Assembly: GCA_044222685.1 (NCBI GenBank)
Contig: JBGAMU010000006.1
Location: 13,397 to 77,396 of the forward strand
Reading direction: 5' to 3'
Source of the DNA: JAEUPI01 sp044222685
GTDB lineage: Bacteria > Pseudomonadota > Gammaproteobacteria > Burkholderiales > Burkholderiaceae_C
DNA length: 64,000 bases
This document shows positions 28,992 through 37,989 of the stretch, piece by piece (positions within the stretch are counted from its first letter, which is position 1; every line of letters begins with the position of its first letter). The notes under the pieces are model-generated. The model saw nothing but the letters and a program-made list of their open reading frames with translations. It had not been told where the DNA came from and did no database searches. The position numbers were made by a program, and so were the translations under genes.

Positions 28992-31244
28992 ATGGACGAC
29001 AGCTTCGTCATCACCGCGCTGTGGCGACGCGGCGGCCCGGAGCAGGCCTTCGTGCCGGTGCCGCAGCCGATGCAGCGGCCTTGGGAGCAGCCCGGCATGC
29101 TGTATGACAGCGACGAAGCCCTGGCCGCGCACCGTGCCGACCTGCAGGCGCACCGAGCGTTCCGCGATCTGCACGTGCGCTGGCGCTGGCCTGACGGCAG
29201 CTACCGCCACGAACTGGCCAGCGGGTCGCCTCGACTCGACGCGCACGGCCGCTTCATCGGCTACTGGGGTGTGTCGCGCGACGTGACCGCGGAATACACC
29301 ACTCGCGAGAACCTGAAGTCCGCCGAGGATGCGCAGCGCGATTCGCAGGCCCTGCTGCAGCAGCTGATCACGATGAGCCCCGACCTGGTGGTGCTCACCG
29401 AGGCCGACAGCGGCCGCTTCGTGATGGTGAATGCCGCCTTCGAGCGGCTGATGGGATTCACGGCGCAGGAGGTGATCGGCCGCACGTCGCTCGAGGTCGG
29501 CACCTGGCGCCGGCCCGAGGATCGCCAGCGCCTGCTGGACACACTGGAGGCGGGCGGACCGGTGCAGGACATGGCCTTGGAATTCCGCACGCGCGACGGC
29601 CGCACGGTGCCGATGTCGCTGTCGGCAGCGCGCTTCGAGATGCAGGGCCGGCAGTACCTGGCGCTGAATGCACGCGACATGAGCCAGGCCGAGCGGGCCC
29701 GCCGCGAACGCGAGGCCATCCTGGCCAACGCGTCGATCGGCATCGCGATGACCCGTGATCGTTGCTTCGTGATGGTCAACCGTCGCTTCGAGGAGCTCTA
29801 CGGCTGGCCGCCGGGCGAGCTGATCGGCCAGCCCGGCGACGTGGTCTGGCCGGGCCCGAGCGACTACGCCGAGGTCGGTCGGCTGGCCGGACCGGCGTTG
29901 ACGCGCGGCGAGGTGGTCGAGTTGGTGCGGCCGGCACGCCGGCGCGACGGCAGCACCTTCGTCGCCCGCGCGATCGGCAAGGCGGTCGATCCGCAACGGC
30001 CCCGCGAAGGCGGCACGATCTGGATCGTCGACGACATCACCGAGCGCCAGCAGGTCGAGCGCGCACTCGCGCTGGCACGCGACGCCGCCGAGGCGGCCAG
30101 CCGCGCGAAGAGCGCCTTCCTCGCCAACACCAGCCACGAGATCCGCACGCCGCTGAACGGCCTGCTGGGCCTGGCGCGGCTGGCGCGCCAGCGTGGTGTC
30201 GACGACTCGCTGCGGCAGTCCTACCTGGACCAGATCGCCGACAGCGCGGAGATCCTGTCGACCATCATCTCCGACATCCTCGACCTGTCGAAGATCGAGG
30301 CCGGCAAGCTGGAGATCGAGTCGGCCGAGTTCGACCTGCACGCGCTGTTGCGTGAACTGTCGCGCGCCTACAGCTCGCTGGCCCACGCCCGCGAGCTGCA
30401 GTTGGAGCTGCAGCTCGACGCGCTGACGCCGACCCACGTGCGGGGCGACGCGATGCGGCTGCGCCAGGTGCTGACCAACTTCCTGACCAATGCGCTGAAG
30501 TTCACCGAACGCGGCCGCGTCACGCTGCGCGCGCGACCCGCCGGGCCGGGGCGGCTGCGCTTCGAGGTCGAGGACACCGGCCCCGGCATCGACGCGGCGA
30601 CGCAGGCCCGGCTGTTCCAGCCGTTCAGCCAGGCCGACGACTCGATCACCCGCCGCTTCGGCGGCACCGGGCTGGGCCTGTCGATCTGTCGCGAGCTGGC
30701 GCGGCTGATGGGCGGCGAGGTCGGCCTGCGCAGCGAAGTCGGCCGCGGCGCCTGTTTCCATGTCGAATTGCCGCTGCCGGCCGCCCTGCCGTCTGCCGAG
30801 GCGCCCGACGCCGCCACGCTGCCGGATTCACGCCTGGACGGCGCCCGCGTGCTGCTGGTAGAGGACAACCCGGTCAACATGATGGTGGCCAGCGCGATGC
30901 TCGAGCAATGGGGCGTGCAAGTCGTGCAGGCGCGCGACGGCCGCGAGGCGCTCGACGCGGTGGCACGCGCCGCGGCGGCCGGGCCGCTGTTCGATGCGGT
31001 GCTGATGGACGTGCAGATGCCCGACATGAGCGGCTACGACGCGACGCGCGAGCTGCGCCGGCGCCATTCTTCCGACCAGCTGCCGGTGATCGCGCTGACC
31101 GCTGCCGCGCTGGTGTCGGAGCGCGAGCAGGCGCTGGCGCAGGGCATGAACGACTTCCTGACCAAGCCGATCGACGGCGAGCGACTGCGCAGCGTGCTGG
31201 CGCGCTGGATCCGGCGCGAAGGCAAGGCGGCCGACAGCCGCTAG
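28992..31244 (+). CDS. PAS-PAS-PAS hybrid sensor histidine kinase (C-terminal part of a split gene)
   Basis: 750 codons in frame with the preceding membrane part. Domains in order are a PAS remnant with its PAC end (YRHELASG... GYWGVSRDVTAEY), PAS2 (MSPDLVVLTEADSGRFVMVN), PAS3 (ASIGIAMTRDRCFVMVNRRF), then HisKA with His382 in FLANTSHEIRTPLNGLLG. HATPase follows (N-box LTNFLTNALKF, VEDTGPGID, RRFGGTGLGLSI), then a receiver with phosphoacceptor Asp673 in VLMDVQMPDMSGYDAT. All catalytic motifs are intact, so decay, if any, is recent. The ATG at 28992 has GGAG directly abutting it, a poor spacing for independent initiation. No Hpt domain or partner regulator is adjacent. It ends sharing CTAG with the convergent gene. 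Confidence 0.8.
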   Translation: MDDSFVITALWRRGGPEQAFVPVPQPMQRPWEQPGMLYDSDEALAAHRADLQAHRAFRDLHVRWRWPDGSYRHELASGSPRLDAHGRFIGYWGVSRDVTAEYTTRENLKSAEDAQRDSQALLQQLITMSPDLVVLTEADSGRFVMVNAAFERLMGFTAQEVIGRTSLEVGTWRRPEDRQRLLDTLEAGGPVQDMALEFRTRDGRTVPMSLSAARFEMQGRQYLALNARDMSQAERARREREAILANASIGIAMTRDRCFVMVNRRFEELYGWPPGELIGQPGDVVWPGPSDYAEVGRLAGPALTRGEVVELVRPARRRDGSTFVARAIGKAVDPQRPREGGTIWIVDDITERQQVERALALARDAAEAASRAKSAFLANTSHEIRTPLNGLLGLARLARQRGVDDSLRQSYLDQIADSAEILSTIISDILDLSKIEAGKLEIESAEFDLHALLRELSRAYSSLAHARELQLELQLDALTPTHVRGDAMRLRQVLTNFLTNALKFTERGRVTLRARPAGPGRLRFEVEDTGPGIDAATQARLFQPFSQADDSITRRFGGTGLGLSICRELARLMGGEVGLRSEVGRGACFHVELPLPAALPSAEAPDAATLPDSRLDGARVLLVEDNPVNMMVASAMLEQWGVQVVQARDGREALDAVARAAAAGPLFDAVLMDVQMPDMSGYDATRELRRRHSSDQLPVIALTAAALVSEREQALAQGMNDFLTKPIDGERLRSVLARWIRREGKAADSR

Positions 31245-33532
31245 GCCACGCGCGGCAGCGTCAACGGCAGCTCGCGCAGGCGGCGGCCGGTCAGCGCGAA
31301 CAGCGCGTTGGCCAGTGCCGGCGCCAGCGGCGGCAGTCCCGGCTCACCCATGCCGGTGGGGGCGAGCGTGCTCGGCACGATATGGGTCTCGATCTGCGGC
31401 ATGCGGGCCATCGCGAGCACCGGCTGGTCGGCGAAGGTCTGCTGGCGCACGGCGCCGTCCTCGATGTCGATGCGGCCATACAGCGCCGCGCTCAGGCCGT
31501 AGACCACCGCCGACTCCATCTGCGCGGCCACACCCGCAGGATGCACCGCGACGCCGCAATTCACCGCGCAGACGACGCGGTGCACGCGCGGCTCGCCGCC
31601 GGCCACCGAGACTTCGACGACCTGCGCGACGATGCTGCCGAAGCTTTCGTGCAGCGCGATGCCGCGTGCACGGCCGGCCGCCATGCGCGCGCCCCAACCG
31701 GCCTTCTCGGCGGCCAGCCTGAGCACCGCGGCGTGGCGCGGCATCGCGTCGAGCAGGCCGAGGCGGAAACGATACGGGTCCTGACCCGCGGCATGCGCCA
31801 GCTCGTCGATGAAGCCTTCGCAGAAGAACGCGTTGTGCGAGTGGCCGACCGAGCGCCAGTTGCCCACCGGCACGCCGCTGTCGGTGGCCATATGCGCCAC
31901 GCGCAGGTGCTCGATCGCATAGGGCAGGTCGTAGAGGCCCTCGACGGTGGTCTTGTCGGGCAGCGCCAGCGGCGGCGCCAGCCGCGGCAGCACCCGGCCC
32001 AGCCAGCGCGGCGCCAGCGCATCGCCTGCGCTGGTGGCGGCCAGCGCCGTCACACGGCCCTGCGCATCGAGACCGGCGCGCAGCCAGGCCACGCCGGCGG
32101 GGCGATAGAAGTCGTGCGTCAGGTCCTCCTCGCGCGTCCACGACAGCTGCACCGGCCGGCCCCCGGTCTCGAGCGCCACGCGCACCGCCTGCGCGACGAA
32201 GTCGACCTCGAGACGGCGGCCGAACCCGCCGCCGAGGTAGGTGACGCGCAGGTTCACGGCGTCGGGTGATACGCCGGCCACTTGAGCGGCGATGTCACGG
32301 GCCAGCCCCGGCACCTGCGTCGGTGCCCACACGTCGACCGTGCCGTCGGCCACGCGAGCGGTGCAGTTCATCGGCTCCATCGTCATGTGGGCCAGATAGG
32401 GCGCGCGGTAGAGCGCCTCGACGCGACGCGTGGCGGCCCTCAACGCCGCCGACGCATCACCGCGGCGAGTGAAGGCGAAGCCGCCCTCGGTATCGCTGGC
32501 CTGCCGGGCCGCTGCTTCGAGCGACGCTTCGATGCGCTTCGAATCGAGCCGGCCGGTCGGCGGCTCGCGCCACTCGATGTCGAGCCGGCGCATCGCGTCG
32601 CGCGCGCGCCAGGTCGAGTCGGCCACCACCGCGATCGCCGCGCCGGCACCACCCAGCGGCGGCAGGCGCACGACACGCTGCACGCCGGCGCGCCACCACG
32701 CCGCATCGGGCTCGACACGCCCGGGCGAGCCGCCGAGCATCGGGCACTGGCGGATCGCGGCGTACAGCAGGCCGGGCAGGCGCACGTCGCCGCCGTAGAC
32801 GGCGCGCCCGTCGCACTTGGGCGCACTGTCGAGCCGCGCCGCGGCGCGACCGACGACGCGAAAACGCTCCACCGGCTTCAGCGCCACATCGCCCGGCCGC
32901 GACAGCGCCGCCTGCTCGGCGAGCTCGCCGTAGTGTGCGCGCTGGCCCGACGGATGGCTGACGATGCCGTCGCGCACCTCAAGTTCGGCCACCGGCAGCT
33001 TCCAGCGCAGCGACGCCACGCCGAGCAGGCGCGCGCGCGCCGTCGCCGCCGCCAGCCGCAGCGGCACCCAGGCATCGGCCACGCTGGCCGAGCCGCCGGT
33101 GACGTTGATGCCGAGCTCGCGCGCGGTCTTCAGCGTCAGCCAGCGGGCGGCGCGGTACGGGGCGGATTCCTGCCCCGGCTCGCGCGCCTGCGCATCGAAC
33201 GGCAGCACGCCGACGAAGGCAGACGCGCTGCCATACAGCGCATCGTCGCCCGCCTGCTCGAGGCGCACGCGCGCCAGCGCCACGTCGAGCTCCTCGGCCG
33301 CCAGCATCGCCAGCGCGGTGTGCACGCCCTGGCCCATCTCGCTGCGGTTCATCGCCAGCACCACGCCGCCGTCGGGCGTGATGCGGATCCATCCGTTCAG
33401 CGCCACGCCGTCGTCGGCGGGCGGCCACAGCGCCGGCGAGCCGACCGGATCACGCGGCGGCAGCACGCCCCAGCCGACCAGCAACGCGCCGCCGACGGCG
33501 GCGCCGGAGAGCAGGAAGCTGCGTCGTGTCAT
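31241..33532 (-). CDS. Molybdopterin-binding large subunit, xanthine dehydrogenase/isoquinoline oxidoreductase family
   Basis: 763 residues. The N-terminus MTRRSFLLSGAAVGGALLVG is a twin-arginine export signal. WIRITPDGGVVLAMNRSEMG and GQGVHTALAMLAAEELDV are characteristic of IorB-type subunits of isoquinoline 1-oxidoreductase and aldehyde dehydrogenases. The repeated aldehyde-oxidase/XDH beta domains include VNLRVTYLGGGFGRRLEVDF (cofactor-binding GGGFGRR). Such subunits need a small 2Fe-2S subunit (IorA), but none is encoded next to it. The start at 33532 is chosen for the Tat motif. The substrate is unknown. Confidence 0.85.
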   Translation of the reverse strand: MTRRSFLLSGAAVGGALLVGWGVLPPRDPVGSPALWPPADDGVALNGWIRITPDGGVVLAMNRSEMGQGVHTALAMLAAEELDVALARVRLEQAGDDALYGSASAFVGVLPFDAQAREPGQESAPYRAARWLTLKTARELGINVTGGSASVADAWVPLRLAAATARARLLGVASLRWKLPVAELEVRDGIVSHPSGQRAHYGELAEQAALSRPGDVALKPVERFRVVGRAAARLDSAPKCDGRAVYGGDVRLPGLLYAAIRQCPMLGGSPGRVEPDAAWWRAGVQRVVRLPPLGGAGAAIAVVADSTWRARDAMRRLDIEWREPPTGRLDSKRIEASLEAAARQASDTEGGFAFTRRGDASAALRAATRRVEALYRAPYLAHMTMEPMNCTARVADGTVDVWAPTQVPGLARDIAAQVAGVSPDAVNLRVTYLGGGFGRRLEVDFVAQAVRVALETGGRPVQLSWTREEDLTHDFYRPAGVAWLRAGLDAQGRVTALAATSAGDALAPRWLGRVLPRLAPPLALPDKTTVEGLYDLPYAIEHLRVAHMATDSGVPVGNWRSVGHSHNAFFCEGFIDELAHAAGQDPYRFRLGLLDAMPRHAAVLRLAAEKAGWGARMAAGRARGIALHESFGSIVAQVVEVSVAGGEPRVHRVVCAVNCGVAVHPAGVAAQMESAVVYGLSAALYGRIDIEDGAVRQQTFADQPVLAMARMPQIETHIVPSTLAPTGMGEPGLPPLAPALANALFALTGRRLRELPLTLPRVA

Positions 33533-33650
33533 CGATCGGGCGCCGGTCGGCCGGAAGGCCTGTTTCCATTGTCGCCCGCGCGTCGGCGCTGCGCGTGACG
33601 AGGTGTGCCGGCCTCTGCCGGCGCCGGCGCACGGCATTCCCCGGCGGCGT

Positions 33651-35345
33651 TCAGTCGAGTTCGACGTCGGTGTGCACGGCGCCCGCACGGTCGGCACGGG
33701 CGCTCAGCGGCAGACGGGTGCCGCGCGGCGCACGCACCACCCACTCGGCCACCGCGCGGTCGGCCGTGACCTCGCGGTTCGGCATGAAGGCCTGCAGCGA
33801 GTTCTTCGCGCCATGGCCGGCCAGATGCGCACCGACGATGCGCGGCTTGCCGGTAATGAGCGTGCAGCCCTCGGGCAGCACCATCTCGAACACCACGCCG
33901 CGCGCCGTCTTGCGTTCGAGCGCCCGCTTGCTCACATGAGCCGGCAGATAACCGGCATTGGCCACCGCCATGCGCACGCGCCAGGTATCGGCGCCGAGCG
34001 CGCGCACCTCGGTGCGCAGCAGCTCCAGGCACGGCAGGCTCAGCGCCAGCTGGCGCAGCCAGGCCGGGAACCGCGCCGCCTCGCGTTCGCGCAGATGCGG
34101 CGGCGGATTGCGCCAGTAGTTCAGGCGGTCCCAGCCGCCGAGCTCCACCGCGCCGAGCTGCGGATGCTGGAAGGCATACCAGTCGACGTGCGCGCGGCCG
34201 CCGCACTGTGCGTCGCTCCAGCGCAGCAGCTTGAGGTCGTCCTCGGGAGGATGTTCGCGATACCAGTGGATCCAGTCGTAGTCGGTGATGCCGGCTTCCT
34301 TGTTCGGCGCCCAGATCTCGACCGTCCAGAACAGCGAGCCGAGGTGCTCGTACAGCCAGTCCTGGGTGCCGCTGATCACTTCCTTCGGGTGGTAGCGGAA
34401 GTCCTCATAGATGCTGATCGCCGGGTAGCCGGTGAGCTTCTCGCCGAGCGCGGACAGCCGCTTGTAGATCCACAGGTCCTCGGGCGTCATGTCGTCGTCG
34501 GCCTGCGTGCCCATCGGCCGCAGGATCACGCCCGAGTGAGTGTGGAAGCTGACGCCGGCGCCGATGTTGGGGTGCCCGACGATGAAGTCGACCATCGCGC
34601 GCACCTCGGGCTCGCTGGTCGGGTAGGGGCCTGCGCCGGCCTGCTCGAACTCCTGCCGCCAGTAGGCGGGGAAGTTGCGGTTCAGGTCGAGGCCTTCACG
34701 ATCGGGGTTGACCTTGATCTGCAGGCCGTCGAAGTGCGCCAGCGTGCCTTCGGGCATCACGCGCCAGTAGCTGCCGCCGAACTCGCCCGGTTCACGCGGG
34801 ATCATCAGCCGCGCGTCGTCGGGGTGGCTCTTCCACGCGCCATGCGGATCGGGGATGCGCATGTAGAGCACGCGGCCGTCGCCGTCGACGTCCTCGACCG
34901 TCAGGCCGTCGATGTGCGGTTCGTCGAACGGATAGGGCCGTGTCGACGAGCGGATGTAGCGCGGCCGGTCGGCCAATGCCAGCTCGGCGCCGTCGGGGTT
35001 CAGGCGCGGGCACAGGTAGATCACGCGGGTGTCGAGCAGATGCGTGGTCTGCGCGTCGCTGCCGTAGCCGGTGAGCAGCTGGTGCAGCCAGTACAGGCAC
35101 GCGGTGCTCGCCGTCAGCTCGCCGGCGTGGATGTTGCCGTCGCACCAGAAGGCCGGCTTGTCGACGTCGGGCCCGGTGTGGCGCTGCGTCACCACCGCCA
35201 GCCAGATGTCACGTCCTTCGTGGCTAGCGCCGAGCGAGCGGATCTCGACCAGGTCGGGACGGGCCGCCGCGTAGTCGTGCAGCAGGCGGGTCAGCTCGTC
35301 GTGCTTGTAGAAGACGTCGAAACGCGGGACGGGCAGGTCGGCCAT
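33651..35345 (-). CDS. M14 family zinc carboxypeptidase
   Basis: 564-residue metallopeptidase. The zinc ligands are seen in DGNIHAGELTAS (HxxE) and VSFHTHSGVILRP (third His). The Arg/Asn substrate-binding region is LDLNRNFPAYW and the catalytic Glu is in LFWTVEIWAPNKEAG. A C-terminal extension of about 170 residues (from LLRWSDAQCGG onward) is predicted to be beta-rich. No signal peptide is evident (MADLPVPRFDVFYKHDEL), so it is probably cytosolic or released otherwise. It is flanked by about 110 bp gaps on each side. The natural substrate is not known. Confidence 0.87.
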   Translation of the reverse strand: MADLPVPRFDVFYKHDELTRLLHDYAAARPDLVEIRSLGASHEGRDIWLAVVTQRHTGPDVDKPAFWCDGNIHAGELTASTACLYWLHQLLTGYGSDAQTTHLLDTRVIYLCPRLNPDGAELALADRPRYIRSSTRPYPFDEPHIDGLTVEDVDGDGRVLYMRIPDPHGAWKSHPDDARLMIPREPGEFGGSYWRVMPEGTLAHFDGLQIKVNPDREGLDLNRNFPAYWRQEFEQAGAGPYPTSEPEVRAMVDFIVGHPNIGAGVSFHTHSGVILRPMGTQADDDMTPEDLWIYKRLSALGEKLTGYPAISIYEDFRYHPKEVISGTQDWLYEHLGSLFWTVEIWAPNKEAGITDYDWIHWYREHPPEDDLKLLRWSDAQCGGRAHVDWYAFQHPQLGAVELGGWDRLNYWRNPPPHLREREAARFPAWLRQLALSLPCLELLRTEVRALGADTWRVRMAVANAGYLPAHVSKRALERKTARGVVFEMVLPEGCTLITGKPRIVGAHLAGHGAKNSLQAFMPNREVTADRAVAEWVVRAPRGTRLPLSARADRAGAVHTDVELD

Positions 35346-35454
35346 GGTGGTGAGGGCAATGCCGGCGACGGCGCCGGCCGGTGCAAAGTGTGGCAGAGCG
35401 CGGCAGCGACCCCGCCGCGGCGCGCCTGCGTGCTAACCCGGGGCCGCGCGCCAC

Positions 35455-36228
35455 TCAACCGGCTGTCGGCACCGAGCTGCTCAGGCGACCCCCCTCGAAC
35501 ACCTGCAACACGCCCGGCGCCACTGCGAGCCACGGTTCGTCGCGCGTCAGCGGTTCGGTGGCGATCACTGCGACGCGGTCGCTCGACTGCGTGTGCGCCG
35601 CGAAGTCGACGCTCAGGTCCTCGTCGGCCAGACGTGCACTGCCGAACGGATGCTGGCGCACGATCCAGTGCAGCCGCGTCGTGCCGTGGGCCCACAGCGC
35701 CTGGCCGTTCGACAGCAGCAGGTTGAAGCTGCCGTGCGCGGCCGGCCGCGGCAGCAGCTCGCGCAGCGTATGCGTCAGCTCGGCGACGCTCGGCACCGCG
35801 GCATGGGCCTTGGCGAGCTCCTGCATCAGCCAGCAGAACGCGCGCTCGCTGTCGGTGTCGCCCACTGGTCGAAAGGCGCCGTGCAGGCGCGGCATGAAGT
35901 CCTTCAAGTCGCCGTTGTGCGCGAACACCCAGTAGCGGCCCCACAGCTCGCGCACGAACGGATGCGTGTTCTCCAGCGCCACCCGGCCCTGGGTGGCCTT
36001 GCGGATGTGGGCGATGACGTTGTCGCTGCGGATCGGGTAGCGCTTGACCAGCTCGGCCACCGGCGAATGGCGAGCGCCGTGGTGGTCGACGAAGTGGCGC
36101 AGCCCCTTGTCCTCGAAGAAGGCGATGCCGAAGCCGTCCTTGTGCTCGTCGGCGCGCGTGGCCAGGCCGGTGAAGCTGAAGCACACGTCGGTCGGCGTGT
36201 TGGCGTTCATGCCGAGCAGCTGGCACAT
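35455..36228 (-). CDS. Class II glutamine amidotransferase (YafJ type)
   Basis: 257 residues. The Ntn nucleophile is Cys2 after Met removal (MCQLLGMNANTPTDVCFSF). The glutaminase signature appears as HKDGFGIAFFED, NVIAHIRKATQGRVALENTH and FAHNGDLKDFMP. It is a stand-alone glutaminase domain without a synthetase partner, like E. coli YafJ. The acceptor reaction is unknown. It ends 13 bases downstream of the geranylgeranyl-reductase-like start side, and both genes point left with a 13 bp gap, so they may be co-transcribed. Confidence 0.88.
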   Translation of the reverse strand: MCQLLGMNANTPTDVCFSFTGLATRADEHKDGFGIAFFEDKGLRHFVDHHGARHSPVAELVKRYPIRSDNVIAHIRKATQGRVALENTHPFVRELWGRYWVFAHNGDLKDFMPRLHGAFRPVGDTDSERAFCWLMQELAKAHAAVPSVAELTHTLRELLPRPAAHGSFNLLLSNGQALWAHGTTRLHWIVRQHPFGSARLADEDLSVDFAAHTQSSDRVAVIATEPLTRDEPWLAVAPGVLQVFEGGRLSSSVPTAG

Positions 36229-36241
36229 CGCAGTGACCGCG

Positions 36242-37477
36242 CTATTCGGTGAAGAGCCGGTAGATGCCCTTGAACGTGATCAGGTGGCCCGGGTTGCTGG
36301 TCTCCTCCAGCACGCCGGCCATGCGCCTGAGCAGCCGCTCGCTGCGCCGCGCGCGCCAGATCAGCAAGTCGGCGAGCCACGGATGGGCGTTGACGCGATT
36401 GGCGCGCTCGTAGAGCTGAAAGCGCGGCTTCAGCGCGGCGAGGTCCGTCTCGTAGTGCGCCGTCACCTGCGCGTCCGTCGAGGCCCCTCGCCTGCCGTCG
36501 ATCACGGCACGCGCGGCCAGCATTCCGGTCTCCATGGCCTTGCCGATGCCCTCGCCGGTGAAGGCATAGGTACTGCCGGCCGCCTCGCCGGTGACGAGCA
36601 GGCCGGGCCGGCTCCAGCGCGCGCCCTCGAGCGTGCAGCGCAGCGGCGCGCCCTTCATCTCACCGACCACCTCCCCGCCGTGCATCAACTCGCGCGCCGG
36701 CGCGTAGCACTCGGTGAAGGCCTTGAACACGTCGCGCAGGTTGACGTCCTTCATGCCGGTGCCGCCGTCGTCGCGCGCCTCGGCGTGCGCGCCCAGCACG
36801 CCGGCGCCGATGTTGAACACGCCGTCGCGGCACGGGAAGATCCAGCCGTAACCCGGTCGCAGTTTCTGATGCCACACCACCTCGAGCTCGGTGATGCGGC
36901 CAACCATCGCCGGGTTGCGCACGTAGCCGCGCAGCGCCACGCCCGACGGCAGGCGGCGCGTGCACATGCCGGCGGCCATCAGCGCCTGCGGCACCGCGCC
37001 GGTGGCCAGCACCGTCCAGCGTGCGCGGATCTCACCGACGGCATCACCCGACTTGAAGCTGGCACCGACCACGCGGCCGGCATCGTCCTCCAGCGGCGCC
37101 TCGAAACGCAGCGGCGCGATGAAGCGCGCGCCCGCGCGCTCGGCGGCGCGGCAGACGATCAAGTCGAGCTGGCGCCGCGGCAGCACGGCCAGATGGCCCG
37201 GCACGTCGATGCGTCCGCCGCGGGGCCCGATGCAGGCGACGTGGCCGGCGCGTTGCGCGGCGGCCATCACTTCCTCGTGCACGCCGAGCCGGCGCAGCGC
37301 GGCATGGGCATCGGGGATCAGGCCGTCGCCGCAGATCTTGTCGCGCGGAAAGGCCTGTGCGTCGACCAGCACGACATCGAACCCGGCGCGCGCCAACTCG
37401 ATCGCACAGGCGCTGCCCGCCGGACCCGCGCCGACGATGAGGACATCGCAGCTGGGTGGAAGATCTGTCTGCATCAT
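36242..37477 (-). CDS. Geranylgeranyl reductase family flavoprotein
   Basis: About 411 residues. The N-terminal FAD-binding GxGxxG lies in CDVLIVGAGPAGSACAIELA, FPRDKICGDGLIPDA is the conserved GGR block, and GYGWIFPCRDGVFNIGAGV and LLVTGEAAGSTYAFTGEGIG carry the second flavin motif (GD-like GEAAG). The family includes BchP/ChlP, which saturate the geranylgeranyl tail of (bacterio)chlorophyll, as well as archaeal lipid and unassigned bacterial members. A phototrophic host makes a pigment role worth considering. However, family members also occur in non-phototrophic Burkholderiales and there is no bch neighbour. Starts at 37477 or 37474 are equally possible. Confidence 0.8.
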   Translation of the reverse strand: MMQTDLPPSCDVLIVGAGPAGSACAIELARAGFDVVLVDAQAFPRDKICGDGLIPDAHAALRRLGVHEEVMAAAQRAGHVACIGPRGGRIDVPGHLAVLPRRQLDLIVCRAAERAGARFIAPLRFEAPLEDDAGRVVGASFKSGDAVGEIRARWTVLATGAVPQALMAAGMCTRRLPSGVALRGYVRNPAMVGRITELEVVWHQKLRPGYGWIFPCRDGVFNIGAGVLGAHAEARDDGGTGMKDVNLRDVFKAFTECYAPARELMHGGEVVGEMKGAPLRCTLEGARWSRPGLLVTGEAAGSTYAFTGEGIGKAMETGMLAARAVIDGRRGASTDAQVTAHYETDLAALKPRFQLYERANRVNAHPWLADLLIWRARRSERLLRRMAGVLEETSNPGHLITFKGIYRLFTE

Positions 37478-37616
37478 GGCCCACGGGCGCCCACCGGGTC
37501 GCCCATCACCTGCGATTGTAGGCAGCCGAGGCGGCACAGGCGGGGCCGCCTTGAGCAGCATCAATGCAGCGCAGGCGACGCGGGAGGACCATCACCAGTG
37601 AAGGAGTGATGTCCAG

Positions 37617-37988
37617 ATGAGTGCCCATCTCACGCAGGGTCAGCGTGCGCTGCTGAAGGCCGCGCTGGAATTGCGACGGACCGAGCTGGAGCGGCGCTTG
37701 GCCGCTCAGCTGCAGGGTCAGTCGCGCGCGGAGCATGCCCGCGATGTGCTGTTGCAGGACGGCGACGACGCGCCGCAACGTGACTCGGACCGCGAGGTCG
37801 AGCTCGCGTGGTCGGACCAGGAGACGCAGGAGCTCGGCGCGGTGAAGCTGGCGCTTCAGCGCGTGAACGATCCGCACTACGGCCGCTGTGGCGACTGCGG
37901 TGCCGAGATCCCGTTCGACCGGCTGAAGATCGAACCCCAGGCGATGCGCTGCGTCAGCTGCGAATCGCGCCATGAAAGGAAGCATTGA
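37617..37988 (+). CDS. DksA/TraR-type C4 zinc-finger protein
   Basis: 123 residues. An N-terminal helical hairpin rich in Arg, Glu and Gln precedes the zinc finger GRCGDCGAEIPFDRLKIEPQ and RCVSCESRHE (two CxxC pairs). DksA-type proteins bind the RNA polymerase secondary channel and modulate rRNA and stress promoters. This one is shorter than canonical DksA and may be a paralogue lacking part of the coiled coil. The acidic tip region reads LLQDGDDAPQRDSDRE. A strong AAGGAG lies about 10 bases before the ATG. The next gene starts one base after its stop. Confidence 0.88.
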   Translation: MSAHLTQGQRALLKAALELRRTELERRLAAQLQGQSRAEHARDVLLQDGDDAPQRDSDREVELAWSDQETQELGAVKLALQRVNDPHYGRCGDCGAEIPFDRLKIEPQAMRCVSCESRHERKH

Positions 37989-37989
37989 G

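Noticed and set aside
27483..30761. A 1092-codon open frame on the minus strand across pyrF and the sensor kinase
   Set aside because: Low-complexity translation with no motif, opposite genes with intact catalytic signatures.
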